From: Salinibacterium amurskyense
GTDB taxonomy: Bacteria; Actinomycetota; Actinomycetes; Actinomycetales; Microbacteriaceae
Assembly: GCF_002797685.1 (NCBI RefSeq)
Contig: NZ_PGFH01000001.1
Location: 1,674,001-1,738,000, forward strand
Length of the DNA stretch: 64,000 nt
Direction: 5' to 3'
Both the position numbers and the translations under genes were made by a program. Of the stretch, positions 43,393 to 51,750 are shown piece after piece. How positions within the stretch are numbered: the stretch's first letter is position 1; each line of letters opens with the position of its first letter. The notes beneath the pieces are model-generated. The model was given only the letters and a program-made list of their open reading frames with translations, was not told where the DNA came from and made no database searches.

Positions 43393-44196
43393 ATGGCAGT
43401 TCGCGCCGAGAGGTGGCGTTCCAAGAGTGAAGAACGGATGTCACTCGGTGCGCATCTCGTAGAGCTCAAAAAACGGCTGTTTATTTCAGCGATCGCCATT
43501 CTAGTGACCGCTATTGCCGGGTTTATCTTTGCTGACTTTTTTATCGATGCGCTTCGTGCACCGGTCACGTCTATTGCGGAGTCATCTGGCCGCGGGGCGG
43601 CGTTGAACTACGACGCCGTGACTCAGGCCTTCGATATCCGCATGCAGATCGCGTTCACCGTCGCGATTGTGGCGGCGAGCCCCGTGTGGCTCTATCAAGT
43701 GTGGGCTTTTCTCGTTCCCGGCTTAGTGCGCAAAGAAAAGCAGTACGCCATCGGATTTTTGGCTACAGCCATTCCGTTGTTCCTTGCCGGTTGCGCAGCC
43801 GGTTGGTACGTCATGCCGAACATCATCACGCTGATGTTGGGCTTCGCTGGTGAGCAAGACCTGTCCAATTTGAACGCAAAGTACTACTACGACTTCATCG
43901 TCAAGCTCTTACTGTCAGTGGGCATCGCTTTCGTCTTGCCCGTATTCGTCGTGCTGCTCAACCTCGTCGGCGTGCTCTCTGCGTCAGCGATTCTCAAGGG
44001 ATGGCGCATCGCCATCCTGACCATCTGCGTCTTCACTGCGATCGCTACGCCCGCTGCTGACGTCATCTCGATGTTCCTGCTCGCGATCCCCATGATCATG
44101 CTGTACTTCATTGCAGCCTTCATTGCGTGGATCCACGATCGCCGGGCAGCTAAGCGCGCCGCGCTGATTGACCCTGACGTGAGCAGCGAACTCTAG
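43393..44196 (+). CDS. tatC: Sec-independent protein translocase subunit TatC
   Basis: 267 residues with six membrane segments. TatC recognises the twin-arginine signal peptide. Family marks are MSLGAHLVELKKRLF (residues 16-30, the N-terminal signal-binding region with the conserved Glu), FLVPGLVRKEKQ near 112 (the first cytoplasmic loop), and the sequence FVLPVFVVLLNLVG near 179. Only TatA and TatC are seen here; TatB, if present, is elsewhere. The gene is followed by helY after 25 bases. Confidence 0.95.
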   Translation: MAVRAERWRSKSEERMSLGAHLVELKKRLFISAIAILVTAIAGFIFADFFIDALRAPVTSIAESSGRGAALNYDAVTQAFDIRMQIAFTVAIVAASPVWLYQVWAFLVPGLVRKEKQYAIGFLATAIPLFLAGCAAGWYVMPNIITLMLGFAGEQDLSNLNAKYYYDFIVKLLLSVGIAFVLPVFVVLLNLVGVLSASAILKGWRIAILTICVFTAIATPAADVISMFLLAIPMIMLYFIAAFIAWIHDRRAAKRAALIDPDVSSEL

Positions 44197-44208
44197 ACTC
44201 TGAGCGCT

Positions 44209-44214
44209 TAGGCT
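44209..44214 (+). promoter_or_regulatory. Leaderless -10 box (TAGGCT) of helY
   Basis: TAGGCT ends 7 bases before the ATG at 44222. Confidence 0.45.
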
Positions 44215-44221
44215 GTAGTCA

Positions 44222-46654
44222 ATGAGTGAACTGTCTCCCGCCGAACGGTACGCCGCGGCGAAGAAGCGTCGGGGGTACCCGGTACTCGAAGCCTTCCGCG
44301 CTAGTCAGCGCTTTGACCTCGATGCTTTTCAAATCTCGGCCTGCGAAGTAGTCGAAGCCGACAAGAGTGTGCTCGTAGCTGCACCCACCGGTGCAGGAAA
44401 GACGATCATTGCCGAGTTCGCCATTTACCGCGCGATGCAGCTGGATGGCCCCAAGGTCTTCTACACCGCCCCGATGAAGGCACTGAGCAACCAGAAGTTC
44501 CAAGAGCTCGTCGGCGAATATGGTCCCGAGGCTGTCGGCTTGCTCACGGGCGATACCAATGTGAACGCGGGCGCCCGCATCGTGGTGATGACCACCGAGG
44601 TTCTTCGCAACATGCTCTATGCGAAGTCGGACCTATTGACGAACCTCAGCACTGTAGTGATGGATGAGGTCCACTTTTTGGGTGACCGCTTCCGTGGTGC
44701 CGTCTGGGAAGAAGTGATCATCCACCTTCCCGAAGATGTGCGCATGGTCTCGCTCAGCGCAACGGTATCGAACGCCGAAGAGTTCGGAGACTGGCTCCAA
44801 GCGGTGCGAGGCGACACGGAAGTAATCGTGTCTGAAGAGCGCCCGGTGCCTCTCGAACAACACGTGCTGGTTGGCACGAAACTGATTGATCTCTTCGACT
44901 CGTCTGGGCTCGCCGCGACCAACCGCGTGAACCCCGAGCTCGCGCAAATGGCCCGCTTCGGTGGCCGCAGCCAATCGGTCGGCAACCGCCGCAAGAGCAA
45001 CCGCCAGAACTCCTATGGTGGTCGCCCTCAGCGCACACGCATGGACCGCGCGGATGTCGTGGCGATGCTCTCTTCCAAGAACCTTGTTCCCGCCATCTTC
45101 TTCATCTTCAGTCGCATGGGCTGCGACCAGGCCGTGAATCAGGTCCTGCGGGCTGGTGTTCGCCTGACGACCTCCGAGGAACGCGATGAGATCCGGGAAA
45201 TTGTGGAGGCCCGTTGTCGCACCTTGCTCGACGAAGACCTCGCCGTTCTCGGATATTGGGATTGGCTCAGCGGTCTCGAACGTGGCGTTGCCGCCCACCA
45301 CGCCGGCTTGCTCCCCGCGTTCAAAGAGGTAGTAGAGGAGCTTTTCCAGAAGAAGCTTGTGAAGGCTGTCTTTGCTACGGAGACGCTGGCGCTCGGCATC
45401 AATATGCCGGCCCGCACCGTGGTGCTCGAAAAACTCGAAAAGTTCAACGGTGAAGCTCGAGTGCCGATCACTCCGGGGGAGTACACCCAACTCACCGGGC
45501 GCGCCGGTCGACGGGGCATCGACATCGAAGGCCACTCGGTCATCCAATGGGTCGATGGTCTCGACCCGCAGGCAGTCGCGTCCCTCGCCTCGCGCCGCAC
45601 TTACCCACTCAACTCGAGCTTCAAACCGACCTACAACATGGCGGTCAACCTCATCGAGCTCTTCGGTCGCGAACATACTCGCGAAATTTTGGAATCGAGC
45701 TTCGCGCAATTCCAAGCCGACCGCGCCGTTGTCGACCTCGCGCGCAAAGTTCGTTCGCAGAAGAACTCGCTCGAGGGCTATGCGAAGTCGATGGAATGCC
45801 ACCTGGGCGACTTCGCCGAGTACTCCCGCATCCGGCGTGAACTCAACGACCTTGAGAAGAAGGCTCAGCCCCGTGGTGATGCGGGTCACCGCGGCGAACG
45901 TGAACGTCGACAGCGCAAGCTCGGCGAGCTGCGCAATCAAATGCGCAAGCATGATTGCCACGCGTGTCCGGAACGCGAATCCCACGCTCGTTGGGCCGAA
46001 CGCTGGTGGCGCCTCAAGCGCGAAACCGATCAGCTGAGCCGCCAGATTCAGAACCGTACAGGTGCTGTCGCGAAGATTTTCGACCGCGTCACCGACGTTC
46101 TCACTCAGCTCGAATACATCGAGCCGGGCAAGAACGGCGAGATGACCCTCAACGAGCACGGGCGCGTCTTGCGCCGCATCTACGGCGAACGCGATCTTCT
46201 CGTCGCTGAATCGCTGCGCCAGGGCTTCTGGAAGTCACTGGATGCTGCCTCGCTCGCGGCGATGGCGACCACCCTGGTGTACGAGCCTCGTCGCGATGAG
46301 GGCGACCTCGGCGACCGCTACCTGCCGCGAGGTGCATTCCGCGAGGCGTTCGACAAGACCTCCACGCTGTGGGCTCAACTCGATGATCTCGAGCGCGACA
46401 ACCGCCTTCCCGGAAGCCAACCGCTCGCCACCGGCCTCGCTCTATCGATGTATCGCTGGGCGAACGGCGCGAGCCTCGATTCTGTTCTGGACCTTGCCGA
46501 CATGGCCGCGGGCGATTTCGTGCGCGTCACCAAGCAGGTAATCGATCTACTCGACCAGCTGTCGGTTGTCGCTGACGGCGATGTCGGTCGTACCGCACGC
46601 AAGGCACTCGATGGCATCCGCCGTGGAATCGTCGCCTACAGTTCTGTCGCTTAG
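44222..46654 (+). CDS. helY: HelY, Ski2/Mtr4-like SF2 RNA helicase
   Basis: 810 residues. Motifs in order: APTGAGKT (Walker A, about residue 57), TAPMKALSNQKF (Ia), DEVHFLGD (II), SLSATVSNA (III), and in the second RecA fold AHHAGLLPAFKE, ATETLALGINMPARTV and QLTGRAGRRGID (VI). Winged-helix and ratchet domains and a charged coiled segment with C-H-A-C-P near 580 follow. Ski2-like helicases feed RNA to exonucleases. Its place after tatC is conserved in actinobacteria. It ends at a TAG that is also part of the lnt -10 box. Confidence 0.93.
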   Translation: MSELSPAERYAAAKKRRGYPVLEAFRASQRFDLDAFQISACEVVEADKSVLVAAPTGAGKTIIAEFAIYRAMQLDGPKVFYTAPMKALSNQKFQELVGEYGPEAVGLLTGDTNVNAGARIVVMTTEVLRNMLYAKSDLLTNLSTVVMDEVHFLGDRFRGAVWEEVIIHLPEDVRMVSLSATVSNAEEFGDWLQAVRGDTEVIVSEERPVPLEQHVLVGTKLIDLFDSSGLAATNRVNPELAQMARFGGRSQSVGNRRKSNRQNSYGGRPQRTRMDRADVVAMLSSKNLVPAIFFIFSRMGCDQAVNQVLRAGVRLTTSEERDEIREIVEARCRTLLDEDLAVLGYWDWLSGLERGVAAHHAGLLPAFKEVVEELFQKKLVKAVFATETLALGINMPARTVVLEKLEKFNGEARVPITPGEYTQLTGRAGRRGIDIEGHSVIQWVDGLDPQAVASLASRRTYPLNSSFKPTYNMAVNLIELFGREHTREILESSFAQFQADRAVVDLARKVRSQKNSLEGYAKSMECHLGDFAEYSRIRRELNDLEKKAQPRGDAGHRGERERRQRKLGELRNQMRKHDCHACPERESHARWAERWWRLKRETDQLSRQIQNRTGAVAKIFDRVTDVLTQLEYIEPGKNGEMTLNEHGRVLRRIYGERDLLVAESLRQGFWKSLDAASLAAMATTLVYEPRRDEGDLGDRYLPRGAFREAFDKTSTLWAQLDDLERDNRLPGSQPLATGLALSMYRWANGASLDSVLDLADMAAGDFVRVTKQVIDLLDQLSVVADGDVGRTARKALDGIRRGIVAYSSVA

Positions 46655-46657
46655 GCT
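46652..46657 (+). promoter_or_regulatory. Leaderless -10 box (TAGGCT) of lnt, overlapping the helY stop codon
   Basis: TAGGCT begins with the TAG stop of helY and ends 6 bases before the GTG at 46664. Confidence 0.5.
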
Positions 46658-46663
46658 CGACTC

Positions 46664-48232
46664 GTGATGCCCGATAAACCTGTTGCTGTGTTGCCCTTGT
46701 GGGCTGCGATCGTTACAGCACTGGCCTCTGGACCGATTATGGATGCCGGCTTCCCCGACATCAGCGTCTGGCCGATGACGTTTGTGGGCATCGCCCTCAT
46801 GCTGCTGGCTCTTCGTGGTCGACGCTCATGGTCGGCATTTCTCGTCGGCTTTCTCGGCGGCTTTGCGTTCTACCTCACGCACATCTCGTGGGCCTCGCTC
46901 TTCTTAGGGCCCGTGCCCATGCTCGCGCTGTCGTTCCTAGAGTCACTCTTCGTAGCCCTCGGAGCGCTGGCGATCACCTTGGCGTATCGCTGGCTGCCTC
47001 GGGCCTTCGGGGCGGGCTGGGGCGCGACGCTAGGGCTAGCCATCGTCGTAGCGGGCCTCTGGACAGCCCGCGAAGCCTGGATGAGCGTGTGGCCTTACGG
47101 CGGCTTCTCTTGGGGACGCGTCGCTCTCTCGCAAGCAGAGAGCCCCCTCGCACCACTTTTTCCGTGGATCGGCGTCTCCGGCGTGAGCTTCACGATCGTT
47201 CTCGTCGTTGCGCTAGCTCTCGCCGCCGCCGAATACTCGTGGCGCCACTACAGCGAGCTACCTCTGGATGCCCGCGCTCAACACGTGTCGCGGGCGCTAC
47301 GCACAGCATTCGTGCCGGTCGCTGTCTTCGCGCTCATGCTCAACGTGCCGACGTGGCAAGCAACGCTCGAAGGCACCCTGCGCGTCGGTGCCGTTCAGGG
47401 CAATGGCAAGGCTGCCTACTTCGACGAGCGCGAGCGTGGCGATCTCCTAACCGCCCAGCTCACCGCGACTGAGCCTCTCTATGGCCAAGACCTCGACCTC
47501 GTCGTGTGGCCCGAGGGTGGCACTGACGTATCACCGCTGAGCAATAGTTATGCGGCATCCGCGTTCGACTACGTGGTCGAGCAGGCTGGCGCGCCCCTGA
47601 TCTCCGGTGACATCACCGAGCGTGACGGCAAGATTTTCAATAGCCAACTGTTGTGGATGCCGGGGGAGGGCGTCGTAGACATTTACGACAAACGTCACCC
47701 CATCCCGTTTGGCGAATACGTGCCGAATCGCGAGTTCTGGGCGCAGTTCGCCCCCGATCTCATCGGACTGATCGCGCGGGATTACTCCATCGGTACGACG
47801 GACATGGTTTTTGACGTCAATGGCGTCACGGTCGGGGTGAACATTTGCTTTGACATTGTCGACGATCAAATCTTGACTGAGTCGGTCGAGCAGGGCGCGC
47901 AAGTGATCATCGCGTCGTCGAATAACGCCGACTTTGGTATGACCGACGAGAGCGCTCAGCAGCTGGCTATGGCTCGTATCCGCGCGCTCGAGCTCGGCCG
48001 CAGTGTCGTCAATATTTCAACCGTGGGGCTCAGCGCGATCATCGCTCCTGATGGAACCACGATCGCCGAGGTTCCGTGGTACACGGCCGCCACGATGGTG
48101 GAGGATGTGCCGCTATCGACGAGCATCACTCCGGCTGTCGTGTGGGGTCGAGAGATTGAATGGCTCGTGTCTGGACTCGGACTCGGTGCCCTCATCGTTG
48201 CAGGATTGGCCGGTCGGAGAAAGAATGCCTAA
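46664..48232 (+). CDS. lnt: Apolipoprotein N-acyltransferase
   Basis: 522 residues. Lnt attaches the third acyl chain to the N-terminal cysteine of lipoproteins at the outer face of the membrane. About six to seven membrane segments (8-215) precede a nitrilase-fold domain with the triad Glu284 (VVWPEGG), Lys343 (YDKRHPIPFGEY) and Cys395 (GVNICFDIV). A last membrane helix follows (about 495-515). The start is a GTG with a -10-like box 6 bases upstream; ATG at 46667 is possible. Several lipoproteins in this window are likely substrates. It overlaps ppm by 8 bases. Confidence 0.93.
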   Translation: MMPDKPVAVLPLWAAIVTALASGPIMDAGFPDISVWPMTFVGIALMLLALRGRRSWSAFLVGFLGGFAFYLTHISWASLFLGPVPMLALSFLESLFVALGALAITLAYRWLPRAFGAGWGATLGLAIVVAGLWTAREAWMSVWPYGGFSWGRVALSQAESPLAPLFPWIGVSGVSFTIVLVVALALAAAEYSWRHYSELPLDARAQHVSRALRTAFVPVAVFALMLNVPTWQATLEGTLRVGAVQGNGKAAYFDERERGDLLTAQLTATEPLYGQDLDLVVWPEGGTDVSPLSNSYAASAFDYVVEQAGAPLISGDITERDGKIFNSQLLWMPGEGVVDIYDKRHPIPFGEYVPNREFWAQFAPDLIGLIARDYSIGTTDMVFDVNGVTVGVNICFDIVDDQILTESVEQGAQVIIASSNNADFGMTDESAQQLAMARIRALELGRSVVNISTVGLSAIIAPDGTTIAEVPWYTAATMVEDVPLSTSITPAVVWGREIEWLVSGLGLGALIVAGLAGRRKNA

Positions 48233-48950
48233 CGTCGTCGTGGTGGTTCCCACCTACAACGAGATCGAGAACATCGCCTCGATCGTCGGTCGTCTGCGCC
48301 AAGCGGTGCCGCGTGCCCATGTGCTTGTAGTGGATGACTCGAGCCCCGACGGCACGGGGGAGCGCGCTGAAGAACTTGCCGCTGCTGATCCCGGAGTATC
48401 GGTGCTTCACCGGCCCGCGAAGGAAGGGCTGGGAAAGGCGTACCTCGCGGGCTTCGCGCTCGCACTGGAACGCGGCTACACCTACATTGTCGAAATCGAC
48501 GCGGACGGATCGCACGACCCCGCCGAATTACCCGCGATGATCGCCCTCGCTAAGGCTGGCAACGATCTCGTCATCGGATCACGCTGGGTGCCGGGTGGAT
48601 CAGTAAAGAACTGGCCGTGGTACCGCCACAGCGTCTCGCAGGCCGGAAACACCTATGCCCGACGAGTGTTGCACTCCGACATTCGCGATCTCACCGCGGG
48701 CTTTCGGGTGTTCCGCGCGAGTGCTCTGCGCGAGCTCGGCCTCGAAGGCGTATCGTCGCAGGGGTACTGCTTTCAAGTAGAGCTGGCCTGGAACTTAGAA
48801 CGTGCGGGCTACCGAGTGACGGAGCATCCGATCACCTTCGTTGAGCGCTCAACGGGCCGGTCAAAAATGCATGCAGGAATTGTTGCAGAGGCACTGCTCA
48901 GGGTCACCGGATGGGGAATATCGGCGACCCTGAGTTCAGTACGTCGTTAG
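48225..48950 (+). CDS. Polyprenol monophosphomannose synthase (GT2)
   Basis: 241 residues from the ATG at 48225, which overlaps the lnt stop (ATGCCTAA). The enzyme moves mannose from GDP-mannose to polyprenyl phosphate; the product is the donor for lipoglycan and protein O-mannosylation outside the membrane. GT2 motifs are VVPTYNEIENI near residue 8, VVDDSSPDGTG near 36, and EIDADGSHDP near 87 (the D-x-D type metal site), then GFRVFRASAL near 160. In mycobacteria the Lnt and Ppm domains are fused or partnered; here they are separate overlapping genes. Confidence 0.92.
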   Translation: MPNVVVVVPTYNEIENIASIVGRLRQAVPRAHVLVVDDSSPDGTGERAEELAAADPGVSVLHRPAKEGLGKAYLAGFALALERGYTYIVEIDADGSHDPAELPAMIALAKAGNDLVIGSRWVPGGSVKNWPWYRHSVSQAGNTYARRVLHSDIRDLTAGFRVFRASALRELGLEGVSSQGYCFQVELAWNLERAGYRVTEHPITFVERSTGRSKMHAGIVAEALLRVTGWGISATLSSVRR

Positions 48951-49312
48951 GCGCCGATCTTCTGCTGACCGCGACGGGCGCGCAGGAAGTCGAGACGCTC
49001 TTGAAGGAGCTCTTCTAGTTCGGGGCGAGTGCGACGTTCGAGAAGCATGTCCCAGTGGCTACGGGGAACCTTCACGTCGACCTCATCGAGTTCTACCAGC
49101 TCGCCGTTGTCATCGAGGAGTGTTCCTTCTTGACCCGTCTTGGCGTCAAGCCACTGCTGGGGAACTTCGGCGTCAGACGAGAACATCACTTCAAAAGTGT
49201 TTCCGTCGGTCGCCTTGTATACGCTCTTTTTCCGCGGGGAAAACTCGACACCCTCTTCGCTCTGTAGGCTCTGGGTACCAAGTCTCATGCCGCGCAAGCT
49301 GCGATCTGCCAT
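48947..49312 (-). CDS. rbpA: RNA polymerase-binding protein RbpA
   Basis: 121 residues. RbpA is an essential actinobacterial factor that binds the beta' subunit and principal sigma factors and stabilises open promoter complexes. Features: basic N-terminus MADRSLRGMRLG, a core domain (about 28-75) with FEVMFSSDAEVP, a basic linker, and the sigma-interaction domain with RSHWDMLLERRTRPELEELL. A strong RBS (AAGGAGG) is present. Its stop codon overlaps that of the convergent mannosyltransferase gene by two bases (TTAG). Confidence 0.96.
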   Translation of the reverse strand: MADRSLRGMRLGTQSLQSEEGVEFSPRKKSVYKATDGNTFEVMFSSDAEVPQQWLDAKTGQEGTLLDDNGELVELDEVDVKVPRSHWDMLLERRTRPELEELLQERLDFLRARRGQQKIGA

Positions 49313-49388
49313 CGTGTGGCCTCCTTCAATTCGCGGTTTCTACAAGTAATAAACCCTCTTGCTGAACGTATGCTTCCAAGCGCGCAGT

Positions 49389-49437
49389 CTTCACAGCGAG
49401 TTGTCAGCATTTGCCAACATTTCTCGCTGCCGTGAAG
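49389..49437 (-). terminator. Hairpin after the glycerophosphodiesterase gene
   Basis: CTTCACAGCGAG (49389-49400) pairs with CTCGCTGCCGTGAAG (49423-49437) with a 3-base bulge. There is no T-run. It lies between the phosphodiesterase stop and the rbpA promoter region and could act in either role. Confidence 0.4.
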
Positions 49438-49456
49438 TGGAGTGTGCGCGACTTCG

Positions 49457-50239
49457 TTAGGCGCGCGATTTCACAACTTCGAGGGCGAGGTCTGCTCGGT
49501 CGGTGACGATTCCATCGACGCCGAGGTCGAGCAGGTGACGCATTCGCTGCGGTTCATTGATTGTCCAGACATGCATCTCTAGTCCGAGATCGTGCACGCG
49601 GGAAATCATCCGCTGAGTGGTCACCCGCAACCCTAGCGCTTTCTCTGGCACTTGGATGGCAACTAGCCCAGAAAGGGCACGGCGCATGGCGGGGGAGATG
49701 CCGGCTTTCGCGCTGATCAGAGCCATCAAGAAGCGGCGAGCGGAGGCTGAGCTCGCGATTCCGGGCAACTGCTCGACAATTGCGGCACGACGCGCTTCGT
49801 CGAATGACGTCACGAGAACGCGATCGACGGCTTTCATCTCGCGAATCGCACGCGCACTGGGAAGGACAGCGCCCTTGATTTTTACGTCCACGTTGAAGCG
49901 GGTTTCAGGGAACGCGTCGAGCGCTTCGGCGAGAGAGCAGAAACCTTGACCATCGCCCAGGTCAATACGTCGCAGCTCTGCCATCGTGAGTTGCTCTACC
50001 TTGATAGCCCGACCGGCAACGCGAGTGAGGCTGGGGTCGTGCGCAACGACGGCTACTCCGTCGAAGCTGACATGTACATCCGTCTCGATGAACTGAGCCC
50101 CCTCGGCGACAGCCTTCGCGAAAGCAAGCATCGTGTTTTCGGGTGCGTCAAGCGCAAGCCCCCGATGCGCGAACACGCGGGGGCCTGCGGGGGAGAGAAA
50201 TGACGAGTTGGCGCTAGCGCGCGACTGGTCCCTTGCCAC
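49457..50239 (-). CDS. Glycerophosphodiester phosphodiesterase
   Basis: 260 residues from the GTG at 50239 (GAAGGA 7 bases upstream), reading out of the end of the SPFH gene; a TTG at 50257 is a poorer start. GDPD enzymes release glycerol 3-phosphate from phospholipid head groups. Catalytic motifs are FAHRGLALDAPENT near residue 22 (His and Glu), ETDVHVSFDGVAVVAHD near 49 (metal Glu-Asp, catalytic His), and the TIM-barrel end WTINEPQRMRHLLDLGVDGIVTD split near 225-245. No signal peptide is seen. Confidence 0.92.
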   Translation of the reverse strand: MARDQSRASANSSFLSPAGPRVFAHRGLALDAPENTMLAFAKAVAEGAQFIETDVHVSFDGVAVVAHDPSLTRVAGRAIKVEQLTMAELRRIDLGDGQGFCSLAEALDAFPETRFNVDVKIKGAVLPSARAIREMKAVDRVLVTSFDEARRAAIVEQLPGIASSASARRFLMALISAKAGISPAMRRALSGLVAIQVPEKALGLRVTTQRMISRVHDLGLEMHVWTINEPQRMRHLLDLGVDGIVTDRADLALEVVKSRA

Positions 50240-51128
50240 TAAAGAATCCTTCACCAATGCCCTTGAGCGCCTCCGTCAGTTCTGACGGGATGATCCACAT
50301 CTTGTTGGAGTCACCTTCTGCAATCTTAGGCAGCGTCTGGAGGTATTCGTACGCCAAGAGCTTCGGGTCGGGATCACCCTCGTGAATCGCCGCGAAAACC
50401 GTCTTGATTGCGGCGGCTTCACCGTCGGCGCGAAGAACTGCTGCCTTCGCTTCACCCTCAGCTTCGAGAATGGCAGCCTGGCGCGAGCCTTCTGCCTCGA
50501 GAATGGCAGCTTGCTTGGTTCCCTCGGCGGTCAGAATCTGCGCACGGCGGTCACGCTCGGCACGCATCTGCTTTTCCATCGAGTCTTGAATGGAGAGGGG
50601 CGGGTCGATGGCCTTGAGCTCGACGCGTCCAACACGGATGCCCCACTTGCCGGTCGCTTCGTCAAGAACTACCCGCAGTTGGGAGTTGATGTTGTCGCGA
50701 CTCGTGAGCGCTTCCTCAAGGTTGAGTCCACCCACGACGTTGCGCAGCGTGGTGGTCGTGAGCTGCTCAACGGCTCCGAGATAGTTGCCGATCTCATAAG
50801 TCGCGGCACGCGCATCCGTTACTTGAAAGAACACCACGGTGTCGATGGAGACCACGAGGTTGTCCTCGGTGATGACCGGCTGCGGTGGGAACGAGACGAC
50901 CTGTTCGCGCAGGTCGATGAGGGGCAGCATCCGATCGATGAAGGGTACGAGGATGTTGAGGCCCGGGAGCAGGGTTTTGCGGTACTTTCCGAGGCGTTCA
51001 ACTACGCCGGCGCGTGCTTGCGGAACAATGCGAATCGCACGGAACAGCGTCACGAGCACGAAAATGGCGAGGATGACGAGCAGAATCACCACGAATACCT
51101 GGCCTACAAAGCCAGCGGGATCAGTCAC
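50214..51128 (-). CDS. SPFH/band 7 membrane protein (stomatin/QmcA-like)
   Basis: 304 residues. One N-terminal membrane anchor (about 7-29) is followed by the SPFH domain (about 30-190; VPQARAGVVERLGKY, VVSIDTVVFFQVTDA) and a long coiled coil in which an alanine- and glutamate-rich unit AAILEAEG recurs (about 210-245). Such proteins assemble large rings or microdomains that hold membrane proteases or modify their activity. It follows the NfeD gene by 20 bases; the pair is a widely conserved operon. Confidence 0.93.
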   Translation of the reverse strand: MTDPAGFVGQVFVVILLVILAIFVLVTLFRAIRIVPQARAGVVERLGKYRKTLLPGLNILVPFIDRMLPLIDLREQVVSFPPQPVITEDNLVVSIDTVVFFQVTDARAATYEIGNYLGAVEQLTTTTLRNVVGGLNLEEALTSRDNINSQLRVVLDEATGKWGIRVGRVELKAIDPPLSIQDSMEKQMRAERDRRAQILTAEGTKQAAILEAEGSRQAAILEAEGEAKAAVLRADGEAAAIKTVFAAIHEGDPDPKLLAYEYLQTLPKIAEGDSNKMWIIPSELTEALKGIGEGFFSGKGPVAR

Positions 51129-51148
51129 TTTTCTTCCTTTCTCGGCGA

Positions 51149-51649
51149 CTACGAAGTCGCTCGAGGCTTGGTGGTGCCGGGGGTTCGTTTCTCAAGAACA
51201 ACGACCGCAATGGCGCCTTCGATAGCCATCACGGAAATTCTTTTGCCCACTGGGATCGTGGAGGGGGCTGAACCGTCACCGATGCGTGCGGTCCAGGTTT
51301 CCCCGTTGTCGAGCTTGACCTCACCGATGCCCTTGGTGAACGAGCCGGTGACGTGGCCGCCGAGTTCGTAGAGCGCCTCGACGTTGCTTTTAGCGGGATC
51401 GGCACCTTTTTCGAGGTTCATCAGCAACACGGGGCGGATCGTGAAAATGAGAAGGCCGGCGATGGCCGCCGCCAGAGCGATCTGCACGTACCAAGGCCAC
51501 CCCAAGAGGTTGGAGCCGAGGCCACCAATGAGCGAGCCGGCCGCAATCATGAGGAAAGTGAACTCAAGAGTGAGCACTTCAACAACGATGAAGAGCACGA
51601 CGAGGGCCAGCCACAGAATCCACAAGTATTGGGTGAGGTCTACGAGCAT
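51149..51649 (-). CDS. NfeD-like membrane protein
   Basis: 166 residues. Four hydrophobic segments (about 8-27, 29-50, 53-75) precede a small C-terminal OB fold (about 90-150) with GHVTGSFTKGIGEVKLDNG, split by a turn, and ERTPGT. NfeD OB domains bind partner SPFH proteins; this one precedes the SPFH gene in the same operon. No ClpP-like protease domain is attached, so it is the short form. Confidence 0.9.
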   Translation of the reverse strand: MLVDLTQYLWILWLALVVLFIVVEVLTLEFTFLMIAAGSLIGGLGSNLLGWPWYVQIALAAAIAGLLIFTIRPVLLMNLEKGADPAKSNVEALYELGGHVTGSFTKGIGEVKLDNGETWTARIGDGSAPSTIPVGKRISVMAIEGAIAVVVLEKRTPGTTKPRATS

Positions 51650-51738
51650 TAGCTGGCGCCCTTCATCGTTGCGCTGTTCGACAAATCTTCAATCACGACG
51701 CTAGCACTTAGATCACTGCAGAGCGCCGCTTCGACCGC

Positions 51739-51744
51739 TAAAGT
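51739..51744 (+). promoter_or_regulatory. Leaderless -10 box (TAAAGT) of the SDR gene
   Basis: TAAAGT ends 6 bases before the GTG at 51751. Confidence 0.5.
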
Positions 51745-51750
51745 CGTAGC

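Noticed and set aside
44633-46159. 508-residue - strand frame opposite helY
   Set aside because: Shadow of a helicase with all its motifs; no start signal.
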